Positions 1 to 6,139 of a stretch of 6,139 nucleotides of DNA are shown here, piece after piece. A program made the translations under genes and the position numbers. Source of the DNA: Actinomycetota bacterium (GTDB lineage Bacteria > Actinomycetota > Actinomycetes > Nanopelagicales > Nanopelagicaceae); the NCBI GenBank assembly GCA_009697555.1, contig WLQV01000066.1, positions 1 to 6,139 on the forward strand, in the 5' to 3' direction. Within the stretch, counting starts at the first letter, position 1. Each line of letters starts with the position of its first letter. Under the pieces are notes generated by a model. It was given only the letters and a program-made list of their open reading frames with translations, was not told where the DNA came from and did not search any database.

Positions 1-1
1 A

Positions 2-1702
2 ATGTGGGACATGATCACTTGGCAATGGACTCAATACGGTCAGATCCATCGTGAATTTGATGGTTACTACGACTGGATGCACCATGGCGAAGGGATGCTC
101 TATTTCTACTTCTTTGGTTTAACAAAGCCAGAGAGTTTGGTCGATCGCCAACGCGCACAGAGCTTTGCAAATATGTATAACGGCAAGGATCCTGAAGCAC
201 CTAACTACGATCCTGCGCTCAAGATTATTCGTTCGCCATTATCTGGAAGCCGTGGCCCTCGCCTGCAAGTAACGCACGAAGATTGGCAGACTCACCGCAC
301 TGTTCTGGATGATTACTTAGCACCATACGAAGATCTTAAGCACAACGATTTTTCCAAGATGAAGGCGCACTGGTCAGATGATGCGCTCTATGCCGAGATC
401 ATCGAGAAGATGAATGAGCGCATGATGCGTGGCGATGTACCACTTAACCTCAATGCGACTTCGCTGATGACCCACGCCTTTATGTACTCTCAAGATGGAA
501 CATTGAAGTCTTGGGTTACGGATTACTTAGATTTATGGCACAAGCGCGCCAAGGAAAATGACGGCATTCTTCCTGACAATGTTGGTCTTACTGGAAAAAT
601 CGGTGAGTACAACGACGGCAAGTGGTGGGGCGGTTACTACGGTTGGCGTTGGCCACATGGCTACACCACTCTGATCGAGCCACTCACAAATGCCTCAATG
701 AACGCGGTAATGCTCACTGGTGACTACAAGTACTTAGAGCTTGCTCGTTCACAAGAGGATCTCATCTGGTCACTTCGCAAAGAGGTGGATGGCATCATGA
801 AGACTCCCATGAAGCACTTCGATGCGGGCTGGGGCGATTACCGTCTGCTCAATCCTAAGAACATGATTTATATCTGGACCACATCAATGGCCGATGAAGA
901 TCTCGCTCGTATCGATCGTATGTCACGCGATACTGATTGGAATGAGATCGTGGCACCAGGAGTATCTGGTTCCGATGGAAAGACTGGTCGCCAAACAAAG
1001 CATTACATCGCAAATACCGTTTCCTGGTTCCAATACATGCGCGGTGAAATTGCGGGCTACCCAGAGAAGATTCTTCAGATGAATCTCACGCTAATTGATA
1101 ATCAATTACGCAAGATGCGTTCTAAGACTGGCGCACCGCGCGATTGGGATAATTACGATCCAGCAACTGCTGACTGTGAAGTTGGTTTAGATCTTCGCGT
1201 CGATGGTTATCAAATCCACGCATGGCAAGAGTTCAATCCGGTCTACTTTGAAGGACTTGGTCAAATGGTCTTTGGTGGACCAATGCACATTTCCCACGGT
1301 GGCCTGCAACATGGAAAGGTGCGCCCATTTGATGGACAGAAGCGTCGCACTGGCCTTCCAGATGATGTTGCCATGATCGTTGAGAAAGTCACTGCGACCA
1401 CAGTTGAAATGCAAGTTGCCAACATCAGCAAGAGCGATGCCCGTCAATTAGTAATTCAAGCTGGAACTTTCGGTGAGCATAAGTTCACTAAGGCGACAAT
1501 TACCCAAGGTGGCAAGAGCGAAGAAGTTGCAATCAACAATAAGTGGTTTGCAATTGATCTCGCAGCTGGCAGTGGTGCAAGCATCCGCTTCACTATCGAG
1601 CGCTATGTAAATTCACCAACTTATGAAACTCCATGGCAGAGCAAGAGCGATTGGGATCCATTGATTAAGGGACGCCCAGCCGAGAATTTCAAGGCGCTAT
1701 GA
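2..1702 (+). CDS. Large protein of unrecognised family, possible carbohydrate-active enzyme; N-terminus probably missing
   Basis: I do not recognise this family. The frame is open to the left edge. The first ATG sits at base 2 with no visible ribosome binding site, so it is probably an internal Met and the true start lies upstream. The visible 566 residues are rich in Trp, Tyr, His and Met. Residues about 1-440 look mostly helical, with a striking WWGGYYGWRWPHG stretch at 208-220 and acidic/aromatic patches such as HREFDGYYDWMHHGEG (16-31). Residues about 455-535 look like a beta-sandwich (alternating hydrophobic strands, Gly/Asn turns). A helical barrel followed by a beta domain is the layout of many (alpha/alpha)-toroid polysaccharide lyases and glycoside hydrolases; this resemblance is inference from composition only. 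The stop codon overlaps the start of the dehydrogenase gene (ATGA at 1699-1702), so the two are co-translated. Context suggests a role in sugar or sugar-acid breakdown. Whether it is secreted cannot be judged without the N-terminus. Confidence 0.85.
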   Translation: MWDMITWQWTQYGQIHREFDGYYDWMHHGEGMLYFYFFGLTKPESLVDRQRAQSFANMYNGKDPEAPNYDPALKIIRSPLSGSRGPRLQVTHEDWQTHRTVLDDYLAPYEDLKHNDFSKMKAHWSDDALYAEIIEKMNERMMRGDVPLNLNATSLMTHAFMYSQDGTLKSWVTDYLDLWHKRAKENDGILPDNVGLTGKIGEYNDGKWWGGYYGWRWPHGYTTLIEPLTNASMNAVMLTGDYKYLELARSQEDLIWSLRKEVDGIMKTPMKHFDAGWGDYRLLNPKNMIYIWTTSMADEDLARIDRMSRDTDWNEIVAPGVSGSDGKTGRQTKHYIANTVSWFQYMRGEIAGYPEKILQMNLTLIDNQLRKMRSKTGAPRDWDNYDPATADCEVGLDLRVDGYQIHAWQEFNPVYFEGLGQMVFGGPMHISHGGLQHGKVRPFDGQKRRTGLPDDVAMIVEKVTATTVEMQVANISKSDARQLVIQAGTFGEHKFTKATITQGGKSEEVAINNKWFAIDLAAGSGASIRFTIERYVNSPTYETPWQSKSDWDPLIKGRPAENFKAL

Positions 1703-2598
1703 AAGTTTGGACCCAATGGCCGGATTTAAATCTTCCGGCTGGTGTTACAGCGCTGCCAACTGATGGCAAAGTTCCGGCTGATTCTGATTTAGCCGAAATT
1801 GAGTTCTACGTTCCTGCCTACATGTCAGGACCAACTGGACTCAATCCCATTAAAGGAATGAATAATCTCAAGATTATTCAAAGTCCTAATGCTGGCTATG
1901 ACGATGTATTGCAAGTCCTTCCAGAAGGCGTCACTCTCTGTAATGCAGCCGGTGTGCACGATGCATCTACCGCAGAACTTGCAGTGGGACTCTTGATTGG
2001 TGCCCGTCGCGGCTTTGCCCAATTTATGCAAGATCAAATTAAGGGCAACTGGAACCACACTCACAACAGAGCGCTAGCTGATTCAAAAGTCGGAATTGTC
2101 GGCGCCGGAAATATCGGCAAGACAATTGGCGCAATGCTCTCGCACTCATTTGTTGAGACTATTTTCTTCTCACGCAGTGGCAAAGATGGCGCACTCACTA
2201 TGGATAAGTTCGATCAACTTCTGCCATCACTTGATGTAGTGATTTTGATCTTGCCACTTACGGCAGAGTCTCGTCATCTGATGAATGCCACTCGTCTTGC
2301 TGCAATGAAGGATGGCGCAACGTTAGTAAACGTAGCTCGTGGCGCAGTAGTTGATACCGATGCTTTGGTCCGCGAACTCAACTCCGGTCGCATTACTGCC
2401 GGCCTTGATGTCACAGATCCAGAGCCGCTGCCGGCTGATCATCCATTGTGGAGCGCACCTAATTGCATCATCTCGCCACATGTTGGGGGAGATAGCACAG
2501 CATTCACACCGCGTGGACGTGCGCTAGTTGAAGCCCAACTAGGACGCCTTGCTCGTGGTGAATCGCTAGCAAATGTAGTGGCAGGACCTGCGCGCTAA
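1699..2598 (+). CDS. D-isomer-specific 2-hydroxyacid dehydrogenase family protein
   Basis: A 299-residue NAD(P)-dependent oxidoreductase, expected to be cytoplasmic, that should interconvert a 2-keto acid and its 2-hydroxy acid. The nucleotide-binding motif GAGNIG is at residues 135-140. The catalytic triad of the family is complete: Arg214 in NVARGAVV, Glu242 in DPEPLP and His261 in SPHVGG. Length is slightly below the usual 310-330, with a short N-terminal part. At the end of the second Rossmann strand the sequence is FFSRS (156-160), with Ser-Arg where NAD-specific members carry Asp; this suggests a preference for NADP(H), as in glyoxylate/hydroxypyruvate reductases (inference). The ATG overlaps the stop codon of the upstream unknown gene, and a weak AAGG lies four bases before it, so translation is probably coupled. 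The gene ends three bases from the convergent dehydratase gene. The substrate is unassigned; the setting suggests an acid-sugar breakdown product. Confidence 0.93.
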   Translation: MKVWTQWPDLNLPAGVTALPTDGKVPADSDLAEIEFYVPAYMSGPTGLNPIKGMNNLKIIQSPNAGYDDVLQVLPEGVTLCNAAGVHDASTAELAVGLLIGARRGFAQFMQDQIKGNWNHTHNRALADSKVGIVGAGNIGKTIGAMLSHSFVETIFFSRSGKDGALTMDKFDQLLPSLDVVILILPLTAESRHLMNATRLAAMKDGATLVNVARGAVVDTDALVRELNSGRITAGLDVTDPEPLPADHPLWSAPNCIISPHVGGDSTAFTPRGRALVEAQLGRLARGESLANVVAGPAR

Positions 2599-2601
2599 AT
2601 T

Positions 2602-3723
2602 TTAGAGAGTTGCGACTGTGTGATTTTCAATGAAATCCCAGTCGTATTCAATGCAGAGGCCTTCACCTTCAGGTGCGTGGACGTAGCCATCTTTGATGTT
2701 GAGTTTGGTCTTTGTTCCAAAATCAAAATCATCGAATGGATAGAGCGTCTCGAAGAATTCACAGTTGACCATCGCAAGTGATGGATGCAATTGGATCTGC
2801 TCCATAGCGTGATAAATCGTGGTGTGAAGTTCACATTGCACACCGAATGCCTCTGCTACGTGGGCTGTCTTCATTACCGCCGTGATTCCTCCGCGCCATG
2901 AGACGTCGGTACGGACGATGTCGACGATTCCTTCCGCGATGCAATGTGCGGTGGAGTAGTGCGCACCGGCGATAACTTCAGTACCGCAAATTGGAATGTC
3001 CAACTTCTCACGGAGCTTGCGCAGACCATTCATGTTCACATCGAGGAGTGGCTCTTCCAGCCAGCGGTAATTAAGCTTCTCTAATTCACGACCAGCTTTG
3101 AGTGCTTGCTCATAGGTATAAGCAATAACTGGGTCTGCCATCAAAGTGAAATCATCGCCAACTGCTTTGCGCACTTCGCGGTAGCACTCGATGTCGATCG
3201 CAAGATCTCCGGGTGGGTGGAGCTTGTAGCCCTTGTATCCCTTAGCTTTTACTTCCAATGCTTGCTTCACATAATCTTCTGGACCAGGCAAGAACATAGA
3301 ACTTACATAAAGTGGAACTTTCTCACGCGATGCTCCGAGTAATTTATAAACAGGCTGATGCGCCATCTTGCCAACGATGTCCCAGCAGGCATTATCAAAT
3401 GGGGCATAGGAGTAAATCGGTACGTGATTCCACTTGCGATCGAAGTTTTCAAACTCCTTCATATTCTTTGCCGCATCATGGGGGCTGCGACCAATAAAGA
3501 ATGGCTTAACTTGCGACATTGTGGCGGCTGCAGCTTTCGCATCGAGTGCACCAAAGCCCATGGAAGTTCCGGTGACACCATCAGATGTGGTCATTGTGAT
3601 TACTGTGAAGTCTGGGCGATTGCCACCAGGTAATTGCACTGCAGAAACTGCATCGAGAGTGTTGAGTGCATCGCCACCGCGGCAAGCGCGAATTTCAATG
3701 TCGGTAATTACAGTCTTGGCCAC
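2602..3723 (-). CDS. Mandelate racemase/muconate lactonizing enzyme family protein, probable acid-sugar dehydratase
   Basis: An enolase-superfamily enzyme of 373 residues, full length for the family: a capping domain (about 1-130) followed by a (beta/alpha)-barrel. The start is GTG at 3723, supported by AGGAAAG at 3733-3739 nine bases upstream. Barrel residues can be read in order: Lys167 and His169 in KLH at the end of the second strand, metal ligands Asp197 (MADP), Glu223 (WLEEP) and Glu249 (GTE), then the Asp273 (RTD) and His300 (ELH) dyad that serves as general acid/base in the mandelate racemase subgroup. Such enzymes abstract the proton next to a carboxylate, and most with sugar-acid substrates are dehydratases. 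The KxH in place of the common KxK separates it from the FucD encoded nearby, so the substrate probably differs; I cannot name it. The gene has its own promoter with a likely operator just upstream and is probably controlled by the adjacent GntR regulator. Confidence 0.93.
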   Translation of the reverse strand: MAKTVITDIEIRACRGGDALNTLDAVSAVQLPGGNRPDFTVITMTTSDGVTGTSMGFGALDAKAAAATMSQVKPFFIGRSPHDAAKNMKEFENFDRKWNHVPIYSYAPFDNACWDIVGKMAHQPVYKLLGASREKVPLYVSSMFLPGPEDYVKQALEVKAKGYKGYKLHPPGDLAIDIECYREVRKAVGDDFTLMADPVIAYTYEQALKAGRELEKLNYRWLEEPLLDVNMNGLRKLREKLDIPICGTEVIAGAHYSTAHCIAEGIVDIVRTDVSWRGGITAVMKTAHVAEAFGVQCELHTTIYHAMEQIQLHPSLAMVNCEFFETLYPFDDFDFGTKTKLNIKDGYVHAPEGEGLCIEYDWDFIENHTVATL

Positions 3724-3732
3724 AAGTCACTT

Positions 3733-3739
3733 CTTTCCT
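3733..3739 (-). promoter_or_regulatory. Ribosome binding site fixing the GTG start of the dehydratase gene
   Basis: On the minus strand this reads AGGAAAG, nine bases before GTG at 3723. No ATG or other good start lies nearby in frame. The protein from this GTG begins MAKTVITDIEI, a typical enolase-superfamily N-terminus. Confidence 0.6.
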
Positions 3740-3752
3740 ATAGGATTTTTAA

Positions 3753-3782
3753 AGCCTACCCGCACAATTGTGGGAGCGTCAA
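3753..3782 (-). promoter_or_regulatory. Sigma-70-type promoter of the mandelate-racemase-family dehydratase gene
   Basis: Read on the minus strand, TTGACG (3777-3782, five of six matches to the -35 consensus) is followed after 18 bases by TAGGCT (3753-3758), which fits the relaxed TAnnnT -10 element. Transcription would start near 3746, leaving a short leader that contains the ribosome binding site at 3733-3739. This implies the dehydratase can be transcribed separately from the upstream fucD-SDR-gntR genes. Prediction by eye only. Confidence 0.55.
3763..3772. promoter_or_regulatory. Palindromic operator candidate (CACAATTGTG) inside the promoter spacer
   Basis: A perfect 10-bp palindrome, with further C/G symmetry on both sides if one base of offset is allowed. 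It lies between the -35 and -10 elements of the predicted dehydratase promoter, where a bound repressor would block RNA polymerase. GntR/FCD regulators typically bind short AT-centred palindromes of this kind, and the gene for such a regulator ends 14 bases away. The assignment to that regulator is inference. Confidence 0.5.
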
Positions 3783-3785
3783 GTG

Positions 3786-4547
3786 TTACGCGTTAATTGC
3801 TTTTGCGGCGGGTGAGAAGCGCTTGAGTGATTGTTGAATGTGTTTTTGCATTAGGGCTTTCGCTGACTTTCCATTTTTGGAAATAATTGCAGCGGCGATG
3901 GCTTCATGTTCTTTAATAGTTATTTGGCCACTGCTGGATTGGTAGTAATGCTTGAAGAGATCTTGTACGAATTTTGCCTTCATCTCACCAGGCAAGGTCT
4001 GTGATTGTGAGGCCACGAAGAGGCGAAATAGGTGAAGATGGCAATGAGTTCGTTCAAAACTATCGGTGACTGAGTCATTGCCAGAAATTTTAGTAATCAA
4101 TAAATGGAAGCGGGAATCATGCTCGGTAAATGCTTCGACCTTCTCCATGTCTTTGAATTTCAAAGCAGTTTTTGCACTCTGTAACTCTGCCTCAAGCGCA
4201 GCCTTACCTACCGAATCGATGCGCTTTGCCGCAAGTTCAGCGGCCCATGGCTCAATGAGAAGTCGAAATTGAAAGAGTTCATCAAATTCTTTCAGTGTGA
4301 GCAGAGATGTCGCGGTGTAACCCTTCAGTGGAACTTTCTCAATCAACCCATCAGATTCCAAACGAGCTAGCGCTTCGCGAATTGGCGTCTGCGAAACCTT
4401 CAGCTTCTTCGCCAAGGCATCGATATTTACCTTCTGACCTGGCGCAATGTTGTGCGACATGATCATGGCTTTCACCATGTCATAAGTCTCATCCGATAGA
4501 ACGGAGCGACGTGGTGCCTGCACTGCAGGGGCGGTGCGTTTTGGCAT
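3786..4547 (-). CDS. GntR-family transcriptional regulator, FadR-type with FCD domain
   Basis: A 253-residue DNA-binding regulator, most likely a repressor released by a sugar acid or related metabolite. The N-terminal winged helix (about 15-80) carries the GntR signature: PG at 36-37, the recognition region VSQTPIREALARLESDGL (51-68) and the wing at KGY (75-77). The C-terminal helical FCD domain (about 85-240) keeps the usual metal ligands: Asp144 and His148 in HDSRFH, His214 in KEHEA and His236 in QKHI. It should therefore bind a divalent metal that helps hold a carboxylate ligand. ATG at 4547 is preceded by AGGAA three bases upstream. The gene starts 14 bases after the SDR stop, so it is probably the last gene of a fucD-SDR-gntR message. 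A promoter with a palindrome follows its 3' end, before the second dehydratase gene, and is its most obvious target. The effector is unknown; L-fuconate or a downstream keto acid is plausible. Confidence 0.93.
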   Translation of the reverse strand: MPKRTAPAVQAPRRSVLSDETYDMVKAMIMSHNIAPGQKVNIDALAKKLKVSQTPIREALARLESDGLIEKVPLKGYTATSLLTLKEFDELFQFRLLIEPWAAELAAKRIDSVGKAALEAELQSAKTALKFKDMEKVEAFTEHDSRFHLLITKISGNDSVTDSFERTHCHLHLFRLFVASQSQTLPGEMKAKFVQDLFKHYYQSSSGQITIKEHEAIAAAIISKNGKSAKALMQKHIQQSLKRFSPAAKAINA

Positions 4548-4561
4548 TATTTCCTAGAGTG

Positions 4562-5314
4562 TTATTTAGGTAGGCGAAGTGATTGCATGCCGCCATCAAC
4601 TTCAAGGGCGGTGCCAGTGGTCGATGCTTGAAGTGGACTTGCGAGGTAGCAAACCGCACGAGCAATCTCACTGGGATAGACCAAGCGCCCCATTGGCTGG
4701 CGAGCCTCTAGCGCTGCTTTTTCCGCTACTGGGTCTGCTGCTTGTTGTAGCAAGCGATTAACCCATGGCGTATCAGCAGTTGCTGGATTGACGCAATTCA
4801 CGCGAATGTTCTCTTTTACATAATCAGCCGCCATGGCTTTGGTCAGTGCCAAAATTGCACCTTTGCTAGCGCTATAGGCTGCGCGCTTAACAATTCCCGC
4901 TGTTGCAGCAATTGAACAAATGTTGGTGATGGATGCACTCTTACTCTTTCGAAGAAGTGGCATCGCCGCAGCAGAAACGCGGCTAGTTCCGAAGACGTTG
5001 ATGTTAAAGATCTTCATCCACTCTTCAGTCTTAGTATCTTCAATAGTTCCGATACCACCGATTGCCGCGTTGTTAACGAGCACATCGATGACTGAGGTCT
5101 CTTTGGCGATTTGAGCGAAGGCCCTTTCTACCGCAGCATCATCGGCAATGTCGCATGGGATAAATGATGCGACGCCTTTCATGTCACCTTCTGCTAAATC
5201 AAGTCCATAAACTTTTGCCGCACCCTGGGCGATGAGAAGCTTGGAAATCTCGAGTCCAATGCCAGAACCTGCACCAGTGACAACGGCTGTTAATCCCTTG
5301 AAGTCGCTACTCAT
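4562..5314 (-). CDS. Short-chain dehydrogenase/reductase, probable 2-keto-3-deoxy-L-fuconate 4-dehydrogenase
   Basis: A classical SDR of 250 residues, the standard length, expected to be cytoplasmic. The cofactor motif TGAGSGIG is at 13-20 and NNAAIG at 81-86. The catalytic set is Asn106, Ser134, Tyr147 and Lys151 (YSASK), with the usual 13-residue Ser-Tyr spacing. Asp39 at the end of the second strand (LDL) indicates NAD(H) rather than NADP(H). The C-terminal VDGGM (239-243) is typical. Its ATG overlaps the TGA of fucD (ATGA, 5311-5314), and AGAAGG at 5325-5330 lies ten bases upstream, so the two products are made together. In the known non-phosphorylative L-fucose pathway an SDR oxidises the FucD product at C4 to 2,4-diketo-3-deoxy-L-fuconate. 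That assignment rests on context, since SDR sequence alone is not substrate-specific. An L-fucose 1-dehydrogenase is the main alternative. Confidence 0.93.
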   Translation of the reverse strand: MSSDFKGLTAVVTGAGSGIGLEISKLLIAQGAAKVYGLDLAEGDMKGVASFIPCDIADDAAVERAFAQIAKETSVIDVLVNNAAIGGIGTIEDTKTEEWMKIFNINVFGTSRVSAAAMPLLRKSKSASITNICSIAATAGIVKRAAYSASKGAILALTKAMAADYVKENIRVNCVNPATADTPWVNRLLQQAADPVAEKAALEARQPMGRLVYPSEIARAVCYLASPLQASTTGTALEVDGGMQSLRLPK

Positions 5315-6139
5315 TTTTTATTTGCCTTCTTCCAATAGTTTCCAGTGGGAAATTCGTACTCATCTATCGTGCTCTGATGCATTTCGGCACCGGCGCCTGG
5401 TTCGGTAGGTGCTAAATAATAGCCACCCCGAACTTGAGTTGGCACCTTGAAGTGTTCATGTAGGTGATCTACATACTCAACGACACGATCTTTATGGTGG
5501 CCGCTGACTGCAACTGCATCAAACATCGCTAGGTGTTGAGCCATCTCACAGAGACCTACGCCACCTGCGTGAGGGCAGACTGGAATTCCAAATTTGGCGG
5601 CAAGGAGAATGTTGGCCAAGTTTTCATTGACACCTGCCGCGCGACTGGCATCGATCTGCATGACCGAGATGGCATTGGCTTGCAGCAGCTGCTTGAAGAT
5701 GACGCGATTGCTCGCCATTTCGCCAGTTGCAACGCGAGTGGGCGCTACGCCGGCTGCGATTTTTGCATGACCTAACACATCCTCTGGATGGGTTGGCTCT
5801 TCAATCCAGCTGAGATTAAAGGGAGCTAGTGCATTCACCCATTCAATTGCTTGGTCGACATCCCACACCTGGTTGGCATCAATTGCGATCGGGAAATCTG
5901 GTCCTACAAGTTCGCGAATTTTGGTCAGACGTCGTTGGTCATCTGCCAAGGATTTGCCGCACTTATATTTCACAAAGCCAAATCCAAGTTCGATCGCCTC
6001 TTGTGTGAGTGCCAACATCTTCTCATCGCTATAGCCGAGCCAGCCTGGCGTAGTCGTGTATGCCGGAACTCCCACTTCACGTAGCTTCGCCTCATTGGCA
6101 CCCTTTGAACCCTCACTCTTTTTCAAAAGTGCGAGTGCT
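5311..6139 (-). CDS. fucD: L-fuconate dehydratase, C-terminal part (gene runs off the right edge)
   Basis: Enolase-superfamily enzyme that dehydrates L-fuconate to 2-keto-3-deoxy-L-fuconate, with Mg2+ expected as cofactor. The frame stays open to the edge with no credible start, and the bases before the TTG at 6126 encode ALAL in phase, so about 275 of some 430-440 residues are present and the N-terminal capping domain is outside. Counting from the codon at 6126: Lys53 and Lys55 (KYK), Asp83 (DANQ), Glu109 (WIEEP), Glu136 (TGE), Asp159 (QID), His186 (PHAGG) and Glu217 (VEYVDHLHEHF). These match, with identical spacing, the catalytic and metal residues I recall for Xanthomonas campestris FucD (Lys218, Lys220, Asp248, Glu274, Glu301, His351, Glu382). 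Segments such as TPGWLGYSDEK and the VEYVDHLHEHF block are highly typical of this isofunctional family. KYKC replaces the usual KLKV around the catalytic lysines. The stop codon overlaps the SDR start. Confidence 0.93.
   Translation of the reverse strand, partial: ALALLKKSEGSKGANEAKLREVGVPAYTTTPGWLGYSDEKMLALTQEAIELGFGFVKYKCGKSLADDQRRLTKIRELVGPDFPIAIDANQVWDVDQAIEWVNALAPFNLSWIEEPTHPEDVLGHAKIAAGVAPTRVATGEMASNRVIFKQLLQANAISVMQIDASRAAGVNENLANILLAAKFGIPVCPHAGGVGLCEMAQHLAMFDAVAVSGHHKDRVVEYVDHLHEHFKVPTQVRGGYYLAPTEPGAGAEMHQSTIDEYEFPTGNYWKKANKK
5325..5330 (-). promoter_or_regulatory. Ribosome binding site of the SDR gene, inside the fucD coding region
   Basis: AGAAGG on the minus strand, ten bases before the SDR ATG at 5314. 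It lies within the Lys-rich C-terminal codons of fucD. With the ATGA overlap it supports this start codon and coupled translation. Confidence 0.5.

Noticed and set aside
2..4. ATG at the left edge as the true start of the first gene
   Set aside because: No upstream sequence is available to show a ribosome binding site, and the protein begins directly in a dense Trp/Tyr-rich region, which suggests an internal position.
1092..1108. 17-base palindrome (TAATTGAT-A-ATCAATTA) resembling an operator
   Set aside because: It lies deep inside the first coding region, encodes ordinary residues (LIDNQL), and has no promoter or start nearby. Probably chance in AT-rich codons.
1187..1447. 86-codon minus-strand frame inside the first gene
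   Set aside because: It overlaps a long, protein-like + strand frame, and its translation lacks any recognisable motif.
2581..2591. GCAGGACCTGC inverted repeat as a terminator
   Set aside because: The stem is only 4-5 pairs with a minimal loop, sits inside the last codons of the dehydrogenase gene, and is not followed by a convincing T-run on either strand.
3434..3796. 120-codon open frame on the + strand opposite the dehydratase gene
   Set aside because: It is antisense to a well-supported enolase-superfamily gene, has no recognisable domain and no ribosome binding site worth noting. It is a shadow frame.

Overview
The window carries six protein-coding genes and almost no non-coding DNA. 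Everything recognisable points to catabolism of acid sugars (aldonates) by a bacterium with a compact genome. Base composition is roughly balanced by eye. Spacing is tight: two ATGA stop/start overlaps, one 14-base gap, one 62-base gap and a 3-base convergent junction. Together with the gene content this fits a streamlined free-living bacterium. A planktonic actinobacterium is my guess, but no marker gene here proves the taxonomy.

Left part, + strand (2-2598): a long protein of unrecognised family, cut by the left edge, overlaps by ATGA with a D-isomer-specific 2-hydroxyacid dehydrogenase. These two form one transcription unit whose promoter lies outside the window.

Right part, - strand (read from 6139 down to 2602): the C-terminal part of L-fuconate dehydratase (fucD, cut by the right edge), then an SDR dehydrogenase overlapping it by ATGA, then a GntR/FCD-family repressor 14 bases further on. 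After a 62-base gap comes a second, different enolase-superfamily dehydratase of the mandelate racemase group. The 62-base gap holds a good promoter (TTGACG - 18 - TAGGCT) with a perfect 10-bp palindrome, CACAATTGTG, in its spacer. This is a likely operator for the neighbouring GntR protein.

How the genes work together: FucD dehydrates L-fuconate to 2-keto-3-deoxy-L-fuconate. The SDR is well placed to oxidise that to the 2,4-diketo acid, as in the non-phosphorylative L-fucose route that ends in pyruvate and lactate. The second dehydratase suggests that a further acid sugar is handled at the same locus, under the repressor. The hydroxyacid dehydrogenase may interconvert a keto acid and a hydroxy acid. 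The unknown 566+ residue protein, translationally coupled to it, is the least explained part and the best candidate for new enzymology. I see no RNA genes, mobile elements, CRISPR arrays or large repeats.
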